A DNA stretch of 64,000 nt from Autumnicola musiva (GCF_031846585.1 NZ_JAVRHK010000008.1:132071-196070); one strand, 5' to 3'. Numbered from the stretch's first letter, positions 6,324 to 15,992 are shown. A program made the numbers and translations. Notes: generated by a model from the sequence alone, not told the origin.

Positions 6324-9320
6324 ATGTATAATTTTTTTCTGAAAATTCATTATTTCTTTAAACGGCAGAAGCTGGCCGGGTTTTCCATACTTATTATTCT
6401 GGCGGCTGTCCTGGCTTTTTTTGCTTCCAAAATTAATCTGGAAGAAGATATTACCCAATTAATCCCTTCAGGAGAAAAACAGGATGTGCTGCGCCGTGTT
6501 TTAGATGAAACTGACTTTTCAGATAAAATCATTGTAACTATTTCGGCTTCTTCCGAAGAAACACATCCAGATCGTCTTACCCGTTATGCTGAAGAGTTTG
6601 TTGATTCGCTTCATGAAAAACTGCCCGAGTATATAGAAGAAGTTGAAGGAGAATTATCTGAAGAAGGGGTGCTGGAAGTATATGATTTTGTTTATAATCA
6701 TTTGCCCTTATTTTTAAATGCTGAAGATTACCAGAAAATAAATTCGCGTATAACCGAAGACAGCATTGAATATTATTTAAAGAAAGATTACCGCAATCTT
6801 ATTTCTCCCACCGGCCTTGTGACCAAGGAATTCATTTTTAAAGATCCGCTTTCCATCACCACTCTTGGCCTGAACAAACTTCGGGAGTTACAGGTGGGCA
6901 ATCAATATGAGCTTTACAATAACTTTTTACTTACAAAAGACCATCAGCATTTGTTATTGTTTCTCACCCCGTCTTTACCGGCTTCAGAAACCAATAACAA
7001 CAAAACTTTTATCAGCAAGTTAAAAGAAGTTCAATCTTCTCTTGATGAAAAATATGAAGATGTAGAAGGGGACTTTTTTGGTGGAGTGCTGTATTCGCTG
7101 GCCAATGCAAACAGGATAAAATCTGATATAAGAATCACTATTTCCATTGCCGTGGCAGTACTGCTGCTGTTGCTTGTATTTTTTTACAGGCGAATTTATA
7201 TACCGTTTATTCTTTTTATTCCGAGTATTCTAGGCGCTTTGGTGGCCGTAGCATTCCTTTATTTTTTCAAGGGAACAATTTCGGCTATCTCCCTGGGAAT
7301 TGGAGCAATTCTTCTTGGAATAAGTTTAGATTATGCCTTACATATTCTTACACACTACAGGAATAATAATGATATCAAACAACTTTACAGGGAAGTAACC
7401 CGGCCGGTTTTAATGAGCAGCCTTACCACGGCGGTTGCTTTTTTATGCCTGATATTTGTGCAGAGCAAAGCTTTGAATGACTTGGGGATATTTGCTGCCG
7501 TAAGCGTTGTATTTGCTTCTGCTTTTGCACTTATCCTGGTTCCGTTGCTTTACAAAATCCCTGCATCGCTTGAAAAGGAGAAACCTACTTTTCTGGATAA
7601 ATTTGCCTCCATAGACCTACATAAAAAGAAAAGCCTGGTAATTATTGTTATATTCCTTTTTTTAGGCGGACTGCTGTTTTTTACCAATGTCCGGTTCAAC
7701 AGTAACATTGCCAGCTTAAATTATGAGCCACAGGAAATAAAAAATGCTGAAGAGAAGATTCTGGAAATTGCCGGAAGGTCGGGCAAAACAATTTTCCTGG
7801 TGAGCTACGGGAATAATGTAGACGAGGCTTTGCTTCATAATTACAATCTTTACACCAGGCTTGGTGACTTGCATGAGCAGGGCAAAATTGAAAATTTCAG
7901 CAGTATTGGGGGAGTAGTGCTGTCTACCAATACCCAAACCACCAGAATAACGAATTGGGAGGAATTTTGGAATGGCGGGAAAAAAGAACAATTGAAACAA
8001 GATCTGATAGAGAAGTCGGATAATTTCGGGTTTAAAAAAGAGAGTTTTAATACTTTTTATCGTCAGCTTGAAAAAGATTTTGATCCAATTTTACTGGACG
8101 CTTATCGCAATACAGGAAATTTATATCTTAATGATTTTATTTCTGTTAGCCCCGATTTTTCTACGGTCACCACTACTGTAAACCTCCCGGAAGGTAGTTC
8201 GCTGGACTTTTCAGCAGAACTGGAGAATACAGAAGGTGTTGTGGTGATAGACCGGAAACAGATCAACCAGAGCTTTTTGGGGAATCTTAAAAATGATTTC
8301 AATCAGCTGATTGGTATTTCGATATTTGCCGTTTTTCTGATTCTTCTTCTGTTTTACAAGAACCTGGAACTAAGCTTTCTTACCATGCTGCCCATTGCAA
8401 TTACCTGGGTAATCGCTCTTGGAATTATGAGCGTGTTTGGTATTGAGTTTAATATTTTGAACATTATCATTTCCACTTTTATTTTTGGCCTCGGCCTGGA
8501 TTATAGTATTTTTATCACCAATGGTGCTTTAAAAGAATATGAAGAAGGCAGACCTGCCTTAAAAACCTATCGTACTTCGATACTTATTTCAGTTATTACC
8601 ACCTTGCTGGGAATAGGTGCACTAATTTTCGCCCAACATCCTGCATTAAGATCGGTTTCCATAGTTTCAGTTATTGGAGTGCTCACTGCGGTTGTCGTTG
8701 CTTTTGTATTCCAGGCGTTTCTTTTTGACCTTCTGTTCCACAAAAGGACGAGGAAAGGCCTGGCACCCTTCAGGATAAGGAATCTTATTTCTAATCCTAA
8801 AAAGAAAGGCTCCTTTAAAAATCAGCTATATTTTAAAAAGCTGGTATTGGATAATTACCGCTTTAAATCGGTTTATGCTGAAATGCGCAAAACTTTTTCT
8901 GAAGAAAGGGAGCGCTATTTAAAAATTTCAGGATTTATAGGAAATAATGAAAAAGTGGCGGTTTATAATTCCGGCTACGGGATGCTGGCTATTTATCTTA
9001 GTTATAAACATCCTGAAAACAAGATTATTGGTTTTGAAACAGAAGATTCCAGGTTAAGAATAGCGAAAAATACCTTTCGCAATGGCCATAACCTGCTTAA
9101 TTTTACAAATGAGCTTGCTGAAATGGAAACCGCCGAAATCTTCATCATTGGGAAAACTGCAAATACCAATCTTCGTAATGACCTTGAGAAAATGATTTCA
9201 AAAACGGCCAAAAAAGTAATTATTCTTGATCCTGAATATTCTTACCGCTGGATCCTGGATTTAAATTTTGAAATCCATTACCGTCAAAACAATATTATTG
9301 AACTCAGCAAGCTTTCCTGA
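6324..9320 (+). CDS. MMPL/RND-type exporter with C-terminal methyltransferase-like domain
   Basis: 998 residues, ATG directly abutting the upstream stop. The layout is that of MMPL lipid exporters: one N-terminal membrane helix (17-35), a periplasmic domain, five helices near 265-415 with LGISLDYALHILTHYR, a second helix and domain from about 440, and five more helices near 655-815 with FGLGLDYSIFITNG. It should push the finished polyene lipid, or its precursor, across the inner membrane by proton motive force. Beyond about residue 830 is an extra soluble domain with VAVYNSGYGMLAIYL and IIGFETEDS, resembling motifs I and II of class I methyltransferases. Whether it binds SAM is unclear because motif I lacks the usual GxGxG. 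Confidence 0.85.
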   Translation: MYNFFLKIHYFFKRQKLAGFSILIILAAVLAFFASKINLEEDITQLIPSGEKQDVLRRVLDETDFSDKIIVTISASSEETHPDRLTRYAEEFVDSLHEKLPEYIEEVEGELSEEGVLEVYDFVYNHLPLFLNAEDYQKINSRITEDSIEYYLKKDYRNLISPTGLVTKEFIFKDPLSITTLGLNKLRELQVGNQYELYNNFLLTKDHQHLLLFLTPSLPASETNNNKTFISKLKEVQSSLDEKYEDVEGDFFGGVLYSLANANRIKSDIRITISIAVAVLLLLLVFFYRRIYIPFILFIPSILGALVAVAFLYFFKGTISAISLGIGAILLGISLDYALHILTHYRNNNDIKQLYREVTRPVLMSSLTTAVAFLCLIFVQSKALNDLGIFAAVSVVFASAFALILVPLLYKIPASLEKEKPTFLDKFASIDLHKKKSLVIIVIFLFLGGLLFFTNVRFNSNIASLNYEPQEIKNAEEKILEIAGRSGKTIFLVSYGNNVDEALLHNYNLYTRLGDLHEQGKIENFSSIGGVVLSTNTQTTRITNWEEFWNGGKKEQLKQDLIEKSDNFGFKKESFNTFYRQLEKDFDPILLDAYRNTGNLYLNDFISVSPDFSTVTTTVNLPEGSSLDFSAELENTEGVVVIDRKQINQSFLGNLKNDFNQLIGISIFAVFLILLLFYKNLELSFLTMLPIAITWVIALGIMSVFGIEFNILNIIISTFIFGLGLDYSIFITNGALKEYEEGRPALKTYRTSILISVITTLLGIGALIFAQHPALRSVSIVSVIGVLTAVVVAFVFQAFLFDLLFHKRTRKGLAPFRIRNLISNPKKKGSFKNQLYFKKLVLDNYRFKSVYAEMRKTFSEERERYLKISGFIGNNEKVAVYNSGYGMLAIYLSYKHPENKIIGFETEDSRLRIAKNTFRNGHNLLNFTNELAEMETAEIFIIGKTANTNLRNDLEKMISKTAKKVIILDPEYSYRWILDLNFEIHYRQNNIIELSKLS

Positions 9321-9323
9321 AAA

Positions 9324-10991
9324 ATGGCCAATTTCATAAAAAATATTTTTCTTTTTGTTTCCCTGCTCCAACTGGTTGGTTGTGGAGTAAAAAAATCTAT
9401 GGCAGACCGTCCTGATATTTCAGGAATAGAAACCATTGATACTGTACGTACAGCTCATGATTCCACTCATTTTTCCCTGGGAAACAACAATCTCATCAAG
9501 AACAAGTATGGGATTTGGGAGCTTTATATTGAAGGGAATGCGTTGGAAAGAGGGCTGGCTAACGGCAGCCTTACGCAGGACCTTATCCATAAACAGGAAA
9601 ATGCCTTTATGGGCAAAATTGATGAATTGGTACCCTCTCAAACTTATCAAAGTTTCCTGAAGAAAATGATCTCCTGGTTTAACCGAAAAATGTATTTACA
9701 TGTAACTGAAGAATACAAGGAGGAGATTTATGGCGTTTCCCGTTTTGGACTTAAAAAATATGATGAATTTGCCCCGGCTTATGTGAGGATGCTTTATTTT
9801 CATGGTGCACATGACATTGGCCACGCTTTAAAGGACCTGATGTTGGTGGGCTGTACGTCCTTTGCTGCATGGGATAAAAAAACTGCCGATGGAGAACTTC
9901 TTTTAGGACGAAATTTTGATTTTTATGCCGGCGATGAATTTTCGGAGGAAAAGATTGTCTCTTTTGTGAATCCGGATAGTGGCTATAAATTCATGTCCTA
10001 CTCCTGGGGCGGAATGATTGGCGTGGTAAGCGGCATGAATGAAAAAGGTGTTAGCGTGACCATTAATGCCGGAAAATCTAAAATCCCGCTTATCGCTAAA
10101 ACTCCGGTTACACTTGTGGCGCGCGAAATCTTACAGTATGCTGCCAACACTAACGAGGCCATTGAAATTGCCAAAAAAAGGGAAGTTTTTGTATCTGAAG
10201 CTATTATGGTTGGAAGTGCGGAAGAGCGCAAAGCCATTCTCATTGAAGTTTCGCCTAAAAATTTCGGGGTTTATGAAGTGGAAAATCAGGATGAACTGGT
10301 ATGCAGCAACCATTTTCAAAGTGAAGCTTATGCTGAAGACCAGAGGAATTTAAAAACCATAGAGGAAAGCCATTCTGCTTATCGCTACGAAAGAATGCAG
10401 GAATTGTTGGAGGAGAAAAATAAACTTACTCCTGAAAAAGCTGCGGCCGTTCTTCGGAATAAAAATGGTTTACACGGGGAGAATATTGGCTATGGCAATG
10501 AAAAAGCTATAAACCAGTTACTGGCGCATCACGGCATTATTTTTAAGCCTGAAGAAAACCAGGTCTGGATTTCTGCCAACCCTTATCAATTAGGAGCTTT
10601 TGTAGCTTATGATTTAGATGAAGTGTTTGCCAGGTTTGAACAGGGAAACGTGGAGAAAAGTGTGGCAAATGCTGAAAAAACCATTCCTGAAGACGAATTT
10701 GTCCATTCTGAAAACTTCAAAAAATATGAAGAATTCAGAAAATTGAGTTATGAAGTTTTCAATGCAATTTCAGCTGAAGAAACTATTTCAGAAGATAAAA
10801 TTCAGCATTTAAAACAGCTGAATCCGCATTTCTGGAAGGCTTATTATCTTGCCGGGGCTTATTATTTTCAGCAAAAGGATTACAAAAAGGCAATTATTGA
10901 CCTGAAACAGGCTAAGCGCCGGGAAATAAGTTCTGTGCCTGAAGAGGAGGAGGTAGAGAAATTGTTGAAGCAAAGTTACCGAAAGATTTAA
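9324..10991 (+). CDS. C45-family NTN hydrolase/acyltransferase lipoprotein with TPR-like tail
   Basis: 555 residues. The N-terminus is a lipoprotein signal with lipobox LVGC (Cys20). An internal VGCTSFAAWD places Cys177 as the likely N-terminal nucleophile after self-cleavage, followed by GELLLGRNFDF, the hallmark of the acyl-CoA:6-aminopenicillanate acyltransferase/C45 peptidase family. Residues about 500-550 form a short TPR-like segment (FWKAYYLAGAYYFQQKDYKKA). Family members cleave or form amide/ester bonds. In this cluster it could transfer the exported acyl chain to its phenolic or lipid partner at the envelope (inference). Periplasmic or outer-membrane location follows from the lipobox. 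Four bases separate it from the exporter. Confidence 0.75.
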   Translation: MANFIKNIFLFVSLLQLVGCGVKKSMADRPDISGIETIDTVRTAHDSTHFSLGNNNLIKNKYGIWELYIEGNALERGLANGSLTQDLIHKQENAFMGKIDELVPSQTYQSFLKKMISWFNRKMYLHVTEEYKEEIYGVSRFGLKKYDEFAPAYVRMLYFHGAHDIGHALKDLMLVGCTSFAAWDKKTADGELLLGRNFDFYAGDEFSEEKIVSFVNPDSGYKFMSYSWGGMIGVVSGMNEKGVSVTINAGKSKIPLIAKTPVTLVAREILQYAANTNEAIEIAKKREVFVSEAIMVGSAEERKAILIEVSPKNFGVYEVENQDELVCSNHFQSEAYAEDQRNLKTIEESHSAYRYERMQELLEEKNKLTPEKAAAVLRNKNGLHGENIGYGNEKAINQLLAHHGIIFKPEENQVWISANPYQLGAFVAYDLDEVFARFEQGNVEKSVANAEKTIPEDEFVHSENFKKYEEFRKLSYEVFNAISAEETISEDKIQHLKQLNPHFWKAYYLAGAYYFQQKDYKKAIIDLKQAKRREISSVPEEEEVEKLLKQSYRKI

Positions 10992-10992
10992 A

Positions 10993-12273
10993 ATGATGAA
11001 GGAACTGTATTACCGGGACACTGAAAAAATCCGGAAAAAGCAATGGGCTTTTCTCAGGGAACAGCTTTTATACACCTCCAGAAATTCCCCTTTTTACCGG
11101 GAGCTTTTCAGGAAGCACAAAATTGATCTGTCGCGGCTTGCTTCGTACAACGATTTCAGAAGAATTTCATTAACTACAAAAGAAGACCTTCAGCAGCAAA
11201 ACTCAGAATTTATAAGTGTTGCCAAAGAAGAGATAATTGATTTTGTGACCACTTCTGGAACGTTGGGAGATCCTGTAAGCCTGGCGCTAAATGAAGCCGA
11301 TTTAGAAAGGCTGGCCACAAATGAAATGAAATCGTTTCAGATGGCGGGAGTAAAAAAACAGGATGTAGTGCAAATCACTACTACACTGGATCGGCGGTTT
11401 ATGGCCGGAATGGCATATTTCCTGGGGCTTTGCAAACTCGGAGCGGGAATTGTAAGAACAGGCAGCGGCTTACCCAAATTACAATGGGATTCCATAGAAA
11501 GGTTTCAGCCGAAATATCTGGTGGCGGTACCTTCTTTTTTGTTGAAAATGATCGAATTTGCAGAAGCTAATGGGATAGATTACAGAAATTCTTCGGTTAA
11601 GGCGGCAATTTGCATTGGTGAACCGCTGCGAAATGAACATCTTGAATTAAACGGGCTCGCCACCCGAATCAGGAAACTTTGGAATCTTGAGCTTTTTTCC
11701 ACTTATGCTTCCACTGAAATGGCTACGGCTTTTACCGAATGTGAAATGCATCACGGAAATCATATTTTATCTGACCTTATTTTTACTGAAGTTTTAAATA
11801 ATAGGGGAGAGCCTGTAGAAGATGGAGAAATTGGGGAGCTTGTAGTTTCTCCGCTGCAAACACGCACCATGCCTTTGCTTCGTTATGCGACGGGAGATAT
11901 GGTAAAAATTTTCCGGGAACCCTGTGCCTGTGGCAGAAATACCCCAAGGCTTAGCCCGGTTATTGGCAGAAAGAAACAAATGCTGAAGCTGAAAGGAACC
12001 AGCGTTTACCCGCAGCAGATTATTAATGCGCTGAATTCTTTCAGCGGGATTGAAAGCTTTGTGATAGAAGCGCGAACGGGAGCATTGGATACGGACGAAT
12101 TGTTTATTAAAATCAGCAGGATAGGAGAGCAAGAACTGCAGGAAATTAAGGAGCACCTAAAGTCCAGCTTGCAGGTTACACCACAAATTGAGGAAACAGA
12201 AAAAGCTGTTATTGAAGAATTGAAATTTCCGAAACAAAGCCGTAAACCGCAAATTTTTATTGATTACAGGTAA
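10993..12273 (+). CDS. PaaK-like adenylate-forming ligase (phenylacetate-CoA ligase family)
   Basis: 426 residues. Core motifs of adenylate-forming enzymes are present: TTSGTLGDPV (phosphate loop), STYASTEMAT (A5-like), RYATGDMV (Asp for ribose) and a C-terminal domain with GRKKQMLKLKGTSVYP. CACGRNTPR just before that domain is a Cys pair seen in PaaK-type ligases. It should activate an aromatic acid as acyl-AMP and then thioester. A 4-hydroxycinnamate-type starter fits the cluster, but other aryl acids are possible. The start is ATG at 10993 one base after the preceding stop. This appears to be the last gene of the operon; the strand switches after it. Confidence 0.8.
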   Translation: MMKELYYRDTEKIRKKQWAFLREQLLYTSRNSPFYRELFRKHKIDLSRLASYNDFRRISLTTKEDLQQQNSEFISVAKEEIIDFVTTSGTLGDPVSLALNEADLERLATNEMKSFQMAGVKKQDVVQITTTLDRRFMAGMAYFLGLCKLGAGIVRTGSGLPKLQWDSIERFQPKYLVAVPSFLLKMIEFAEANGIDYRNSSVKAAICIGEPLRNEHLELNGLATRIRKLWNLELFSTYASTEMATAFTECEMHHGNHILSDLIFTEVLNNRGEPVEDGEIGELVVSPLQTRTMPLLRYATGDMVKIFREPCACGRNTPRLSPVIGRKKQMLKLKGTSVYPQQIINALNSFSGIESFVIEARTGALDTDELFIKISRIGEQELQEIKEHLKSSLQVTPQIEETEKAVIEELKFPKQSRKPQIFIDYR

Positions 12274-12488
12274 TTTTTATCAATAGTGAAGAGTGAAAGA
12301 GTTAAGGAGGAAAAAAGGTTACTCGTGCCAGAAAGGGTAAAACTTCATTTAATTATCTTCTGCGGTAATCGGTGTAATTTGCGGGAGAAAAATTTATGGA
12401 GAGGGAAAAAGTGAAAGAGTGAAAAAGAAACATTATTTTCAATTTCATCAGAAGCTTAAAGCCTATAGCTTAGGGCGAAATACTGGAT
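12274..12488. repeat. convergent intergenic region with AGTGAA-type purine repeats
   Basis: 215 bases between converging operons without a supportable gene or strong hairpin. It holds two purine-rich stretches, AGTGAAGAGTGAAAGAGT at 12285-12302 and GTGAAAGAGTGAAAAA at 12411-12426. The latter 16-mer occurs again exactly at 27702-27717 upstream of the amidase, and related AGTGAACAGTGAAG lies at 63702 onward. They look like remnants of a dispersed intergenic repeat. Confidence 0.5.
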
Positions 12489-13667
12489 TTACACTTTCCT
12501 GCAGAGCAATACAATTTTCTCTTCATTCAGATTTGTGGTAAAGAAAAGATAATCTTTGCCTCCATCTTTTATCTTGAGCTTATTGCGTATTTCAGCAACC
12601 GATTCAGGGAAATTCCGGGTTGTAATATTGGCCTTTTTACCTCCAAAGCTTTTCTTTAAATGCTTCCTGCTAAATTCCACTGTATCAATAATTTCAAAAC
12701 ATCTTCCCGGGAAATTTTTTATTTGTTCTGAAGTAAATAGATGGGAATTAATATGAAGCTTTTTAGTTCCGGTAACTTCAGCCAGGGCAGCGAAACTTCC
12801 ACTTTTCATAATGGCTGCATTGGGTTCATAAAGATATTTTTCAGGAAACGAAAATTCAATCTCTGCCGTATTAGTGGAAAGAACAGCTTCAAATTCCTGG
12901 TTACCTTTCTTCTGAAAATTAATAGTTTTCACTTTTACTTCTTCCGAAGGAGTTTTCGGCAGTAGCCATAACAATTCCTTTACTTCATTTTCTACAGCAA
13001 CAATATGGATTTTGGCAACAGATTCCAGTTCTTCTATTCCGGCACTAAGATCGAGCAGGGGAGAAGTTTTTATTAAGATATTTTCAGAACGCTCAAATAG
13101 TAACTTCAGATTAGCAGGAATATCCGGCTGGCAATCGGACAACCTAAAAACTTTACCGCCATGTTCATCTCTTCTGGCAGGATCTGCAAAAATCCAGTCA
13201 AAATTTTCAGAAGATGTTTTCAGATACTGAAGTCCGTCGGTATGATGAGTATTAATATTGTCTGCTCCTAAAACTTCAAAATTATGCCCGGAAATTTCAG
13301 TTAATTCTTGATTTATTTCACAATACTGAACCTTTTCTGCCTTTTTTGAAAAGTGGAAAGTATCCACCCCAAAACCACCGGTAATATCAATCAATTTTTC
13401 TCCTGAAACCAAAGAGGCTTTATATTTCGCGGTAATTTCAGAAGAAGTCTGTTCGAGGTTCAGGCGTGGAGGAAAAAGGATTCCCGGAGTCTGGAACCAG
13501 GTGGGCAGCTTTTTTTCCGCAGTTTTTAATCCGGCGATTTGAGCGGCGATCTCCTGAATGGAAACATCAGGAAAAGGGCTGCCTTTCAGGATTAACTTTG
13601 AAAGATCAGATTTTAGATTTTTCCTTATAAAATCCTGAACATCATTTTGTAATAATTGCTTATTCAA
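12489..13667 (-). CDS. class I SAM methyltransferase with THUMP-like domain
   Basis: 392 residues. IDITGGFGVDTFHFS (near residue 92) is motif I and DWIFADPARRDEHGGKVF carries a DPxR-type catalytic region similar to RNA and small-molecule methyltransferases. The C-terminal part corresponds to the THUMP-like domain family that accompanies this fold in Bacteroidota. The target, probably an RNA or nucleotide, is not known. It is the last gene of the minus-strand unit that begins with tsaD, separated by 10 bases from the permease gene. Several RNA-modifying genes in the same unit support an RNA role (inference). Confidence 0.75.
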   Translation of the reverse strand: MNKQLLQNDVQDFIRKNLKSDLSKLILKGSPFPDVSIQEIAAQIAGLKTAEKKLPTWFQTPGILFPPRLNLEQTSSEITAKYKASLVSGEKLIDITGGFGVDTFHFSKKAEKVQYCEINQELTEISGHNFEVLGADNINTHHTDGLQYLKTSSENFDWIFADPARRDEHGGKVFRLSDCQPDIPANLKLLFERSENILIKTSPLLDLSAGIEELESVAKIHIVAVENEVKELLWLLPKTPSEEVKVKTINFQKKGNQEFEAVLSTNTAEIEFSFPEKYLYEPNAAIMKSGSFAALAEVTGTKKLHINSHLFTSEQIKNFPGRCFEIIDTVEFSRKHLKKSFGGKKANITTRNFPESVAEIRNKLKIKDGGKDYLFFTTNLNEEKIVLLCRKV

Positions 13668-13677
13668 AATAGAGGTT

Positions 13678-14766
13678 TTAGAGGTCTCTCGTAAGCCTTT
13701 TTACAATTTTGTATTCGCTCAAAGATTCTTTCGCGATCACTTTAAGGGCGGTATAAAAGGGAACTGCCACAACCATTCCGCCAATACCAAACATGAGGCC
13801 GGCTATAAGAATAATAAGGAAAATTTCCAGCGGATGCGAACGCACGCTCGCTCCAAAAATCATAGGTTGTGAAATAAAATTATCTATAAGCTGACAAATG
13901 GCGTAACCTAACATCACATAGATTAACCTCGGTAAAATTATTGCAGAAAAATCGGCTCCCAGATTGCTGGAAATTACAAATAGGGCCATTAAAATTCCGG
14001 CGAAAAGTGGTCCCAGGTAAGGTACCAGGTTCAGGAAAGCACAAATAAATGCAATGGCTATAGGATTCCTTATTTCAAAAACACTCAGCAAAATGGTATA
14101 AAGAATAAAAAGCACAGTAACCTGCATGGTAAGGCCTACAAAGTATCTGGAAAGTAATATTTTAATTTTATTAAATGCCCTCTGGAATTTTAGCTCATCT
14201 CCATGATTGGCAAATACCAGGATACTGTTTATCATCAATTTGCTATCCTTTAACAGGAAGAATGAAATAAAGATAATTGAAAATATGGCGACTAAAGTAG
14301 CGCCAAGCAGGCTGAAAACGTTGTTGAGAAATTTAGGAATAGCGGTAATATCAAAATTTCTTACAAATTCGCTCTGCTTGAGCCCTTCAATAATATTGAT
14401 TTCCTCGACTCCCAGATAATTGTTTACCTGCGTATTAAGATCGTTAAGGTCACTCCTGAAGGCATCCATGTCTATCCTGCCCAGGTACTGACTCTGTTCT
14501 ATAACAATGGGTACAAAAACATAAATAATGCCTATAAATAGCGAAAGTACCATTAGCAGCACCATTATTACTGAAAGCTGGTTGGGGAGCTTAAGGGTAT
14601 GTTTAAGAAAAATTACTATGGGCCTCCCTACAAGTGAAATAACTCCCGAAATGGCTATATAAACCAACACCGACTGTATTTCGTATAGAAAATAGAGAAG
14701 CAAAACTATTCCAACCATTATCCCGGCTGCCCGTAATATTCCGAAAGAAAATTCTTTTGCGTTCAC
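13678..14766 (-). CDS. AI-2E family (PerM/TqsA-like) membrane permease
   Basis: 362 residues with about eight membrane segments: two N-terminal (14-45), one at about 62-85, one near 155-175 and a C-terminal block from 205 to 345 including LVPYLGPLFAGI, the most conserved loop of the family. The soluble stretch at about 90-150 faces one side of the membrane. Members are named after autoinducer-2 export in E. coli, but most act as ion or osmolyte transporters, so no quorum-sensing role is claimed. The gene sits 12 bases downstream of the SpoU methylase and belongs to the same transcription unit. Confidence 0.8.
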   Translation of the reverse strand: MNAKEFSFGILRAAGIMVGIVLLLYFLYEIQSVLVYIAISGVISLVGRPIVIFLKHTLKLPNQLSVIMVLLMVLSLFIGIIYVFVPIVIEQSQYLGRIDMDAFRSDLNDLNTQVNNYLGVEEINIIEGLKQSEFVRNFDITAIPKFLNNVFSLLGATLVAIFSIIFISFFLLKDSKLMINSILVFANHGDELKFQRAFNKIKILLSRYFVGLTMQVTVLFILYTILLSVFEIRNPIAIAFICAFLNLVPYLGPLFAGILMALFVISSNLGADFSAIILPRLIYVMLGYAICQLIDNFISQPMIFGASVRSHPLEIFLIILIAGLMFGIGGMVVAVPFYTALKVIAKESLSEYKIVKRLTRDL

Positions 14767-14778
14767 GGCGTAAATATA

Positions 14779-15303
14779 TTATTTCTCATCTAAAGTATTG
14801 ATGCTTTTGGTAATTTCATATAAAGCAATGGCAGCTGCCTGTGCGACATTCATGCTACTGTTGTTACCAAACATATTAATATGAAGTGTTTTATGGCAAA
14901 GGGAAAGAATGTTTTCCTGAATGCCAAAAGCTTCATTTCCAATCACCAGGGCTATAGCTTTATGTTCCCCGAAATTTGCAGTTTCCAAAGCTAAACTATT
15001 ATGGGTAATTTCCAGTGCGAAAATGCTGTAGTTTTGTTCCCGGTAATATTCCAGTGCCTGAAGGGTGGTCTCAAACATTTCAAATGCCACATATTCGTGG
15101 GTATTTCTGGCAGTTTTCTTCAAGCGGTTGCTGCGGAAGTTGGGAGGAGTACCACAAAATATTATTTTTTCCACCCCAAAAGCATCGGCTAACCTAAAAA
15201 TACTTCCAATATTTGCATCCCCGGCAACTTCATCCAGGATAAGGACAAGCGGAAAATTCCTTTTTTTAAAATTAGATTGGTAGTGGGACAGCTGTGATTT
15301 CAA
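14779..15303 (-). CDS. SpoU-family RNA 2'-O-methyltransferase
   Basis: 174 residues, a minimal SPOUT domain. All three motifs are visible: motif 1 DANIGSIFRLADAFG, motif 2 VIGNEAFGI and motif 3 MFGNNSSMNVAQAAAIALYE, which together form the knotted SAM site; Arg in motif 1 is the catalytic base candidate. It should methylate a ribose 2'-OH in tRNA or rRNA. It lacks the N-terminal extension of TrmH/RlmB, so the exact substrate cannot be stated. Its start overlaps the stop of the DUF4159 gene by 4 bases, indicating translational coupling. Confidence 0.85.
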   Translation of the reverse strand: MKSQLSHYQSNFKKRNFPLVLILDEVAGDANIGSIFRLADAFGVEKIIFCGTPPNFRSNRLKKTARNTHEYVAFEMFETTLQALEYYREQNYSIFALEITHNSLALETANFGEHKAIALVIGNEAFGIQENILSLCHKTLHINMFGNNSSMNVAQAAAIALYEITKSINTLDEK

Positions 15304-15944
15304 TTTTCAAAAGCATATTTTATAATATTCGCTCCCATTCTTAAAGCTTTGAGGCGAATTTCTTCAGGGTCATTATGAATTTCCTGATTTTCCCAGCCGT
15401 CTCCAAGATCACTTTCATAAGTAAACAGTAAGATCAGGCGGCTATCTTCAAAAAGTCCAAAAGCCTGTGGCCTGTTGTTATCATGCTCATGGATTTTAGG
15501 CAATCCGTTGGGGAAATTAAAAGAGCTGCTGAAAATTGGATGATTGGCAGGCAATTCTTCCAGTTCTTTCTCCGGAAAAACTTTTTTCAGCTCCTTTGGC
15601 AGATATTGGTTCATTCCGTAATTATCATCAATATGAATAAATCCGCCACTTAGAAGATAATTCCGCAGGTTTTCAGCTTCCTCTTTGCTAAAGAAGACAT
15701 TTCCGTGTCCCGTCATGTGAACAAATGGGTACTGAAAAATATCGGTTGTTCCGGGAGTTACGGTTTCAGGTTTAGTGTTTATTGCAGTGCCTATATTTTC
15801 ATTGCTATATTTAATAAGATTTGGCAAAGCCGTTGGGTTGGCGTACCAATCACCACCACCATTATATTTAAGCACCGCAATTTTTTGTGCAATAGCAGCA
15901 TGAGCCAGTACAAAAATGCCAAGAAACAGAAGGGCTTTTTTCAT
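15300..15944 (-). CDS. secreted DUF4159 protein
   Basis: 214 residues with a signal peptide (hydrophobic run to about AIAQ, residue 20). The mature part follows the DUF4159 pattern: IAVLKYNGGGDWYANPTALP, the FVHMTGHGNV segment and LLSGGFIHIDDNYG, resembling a flavodoxin/ThuA-like fold in which a gatekeeping glycine-rich strand is followed by an acidic loop. A periplasmic location is expected. Function is unknown in the family. It lies between rsmE (48 bases upstream) and the SpoU gene (4-base overlap) in the same operon. Confidence 0.8.
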   Translation of the reverse strand: MKKALLFLGIFVLAHAAIAQKIAVLKYNGGGDWYANPTALPNLIKYSNENIGTAINTKPETVTPGTTDIFQYPFVHMTGHGNVFFSKEEAENLRNYLLSGGFIHIDDNYGMNQYLPKELKKVFPEKELEELPANHPIFSSSFNFPNGLPKIHEHDNNRPQAFGLFEDSRLILLFTYESDLGDGWENQEIHNDPEEIRLKALRMGANIIKYAFEN

Positions 15945-15992
15945 TCTAAACTTTATTATGCTTTAAAAATAGATAATTTTAATTGAAGAAAA

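Noticed and set aside
13678..14766. Quorum-sensing role for the AI-2E family gene
   Set aside because: The family name is historical; no luxS or signal-receptor gene is near and most members transport ions or osmolytes.
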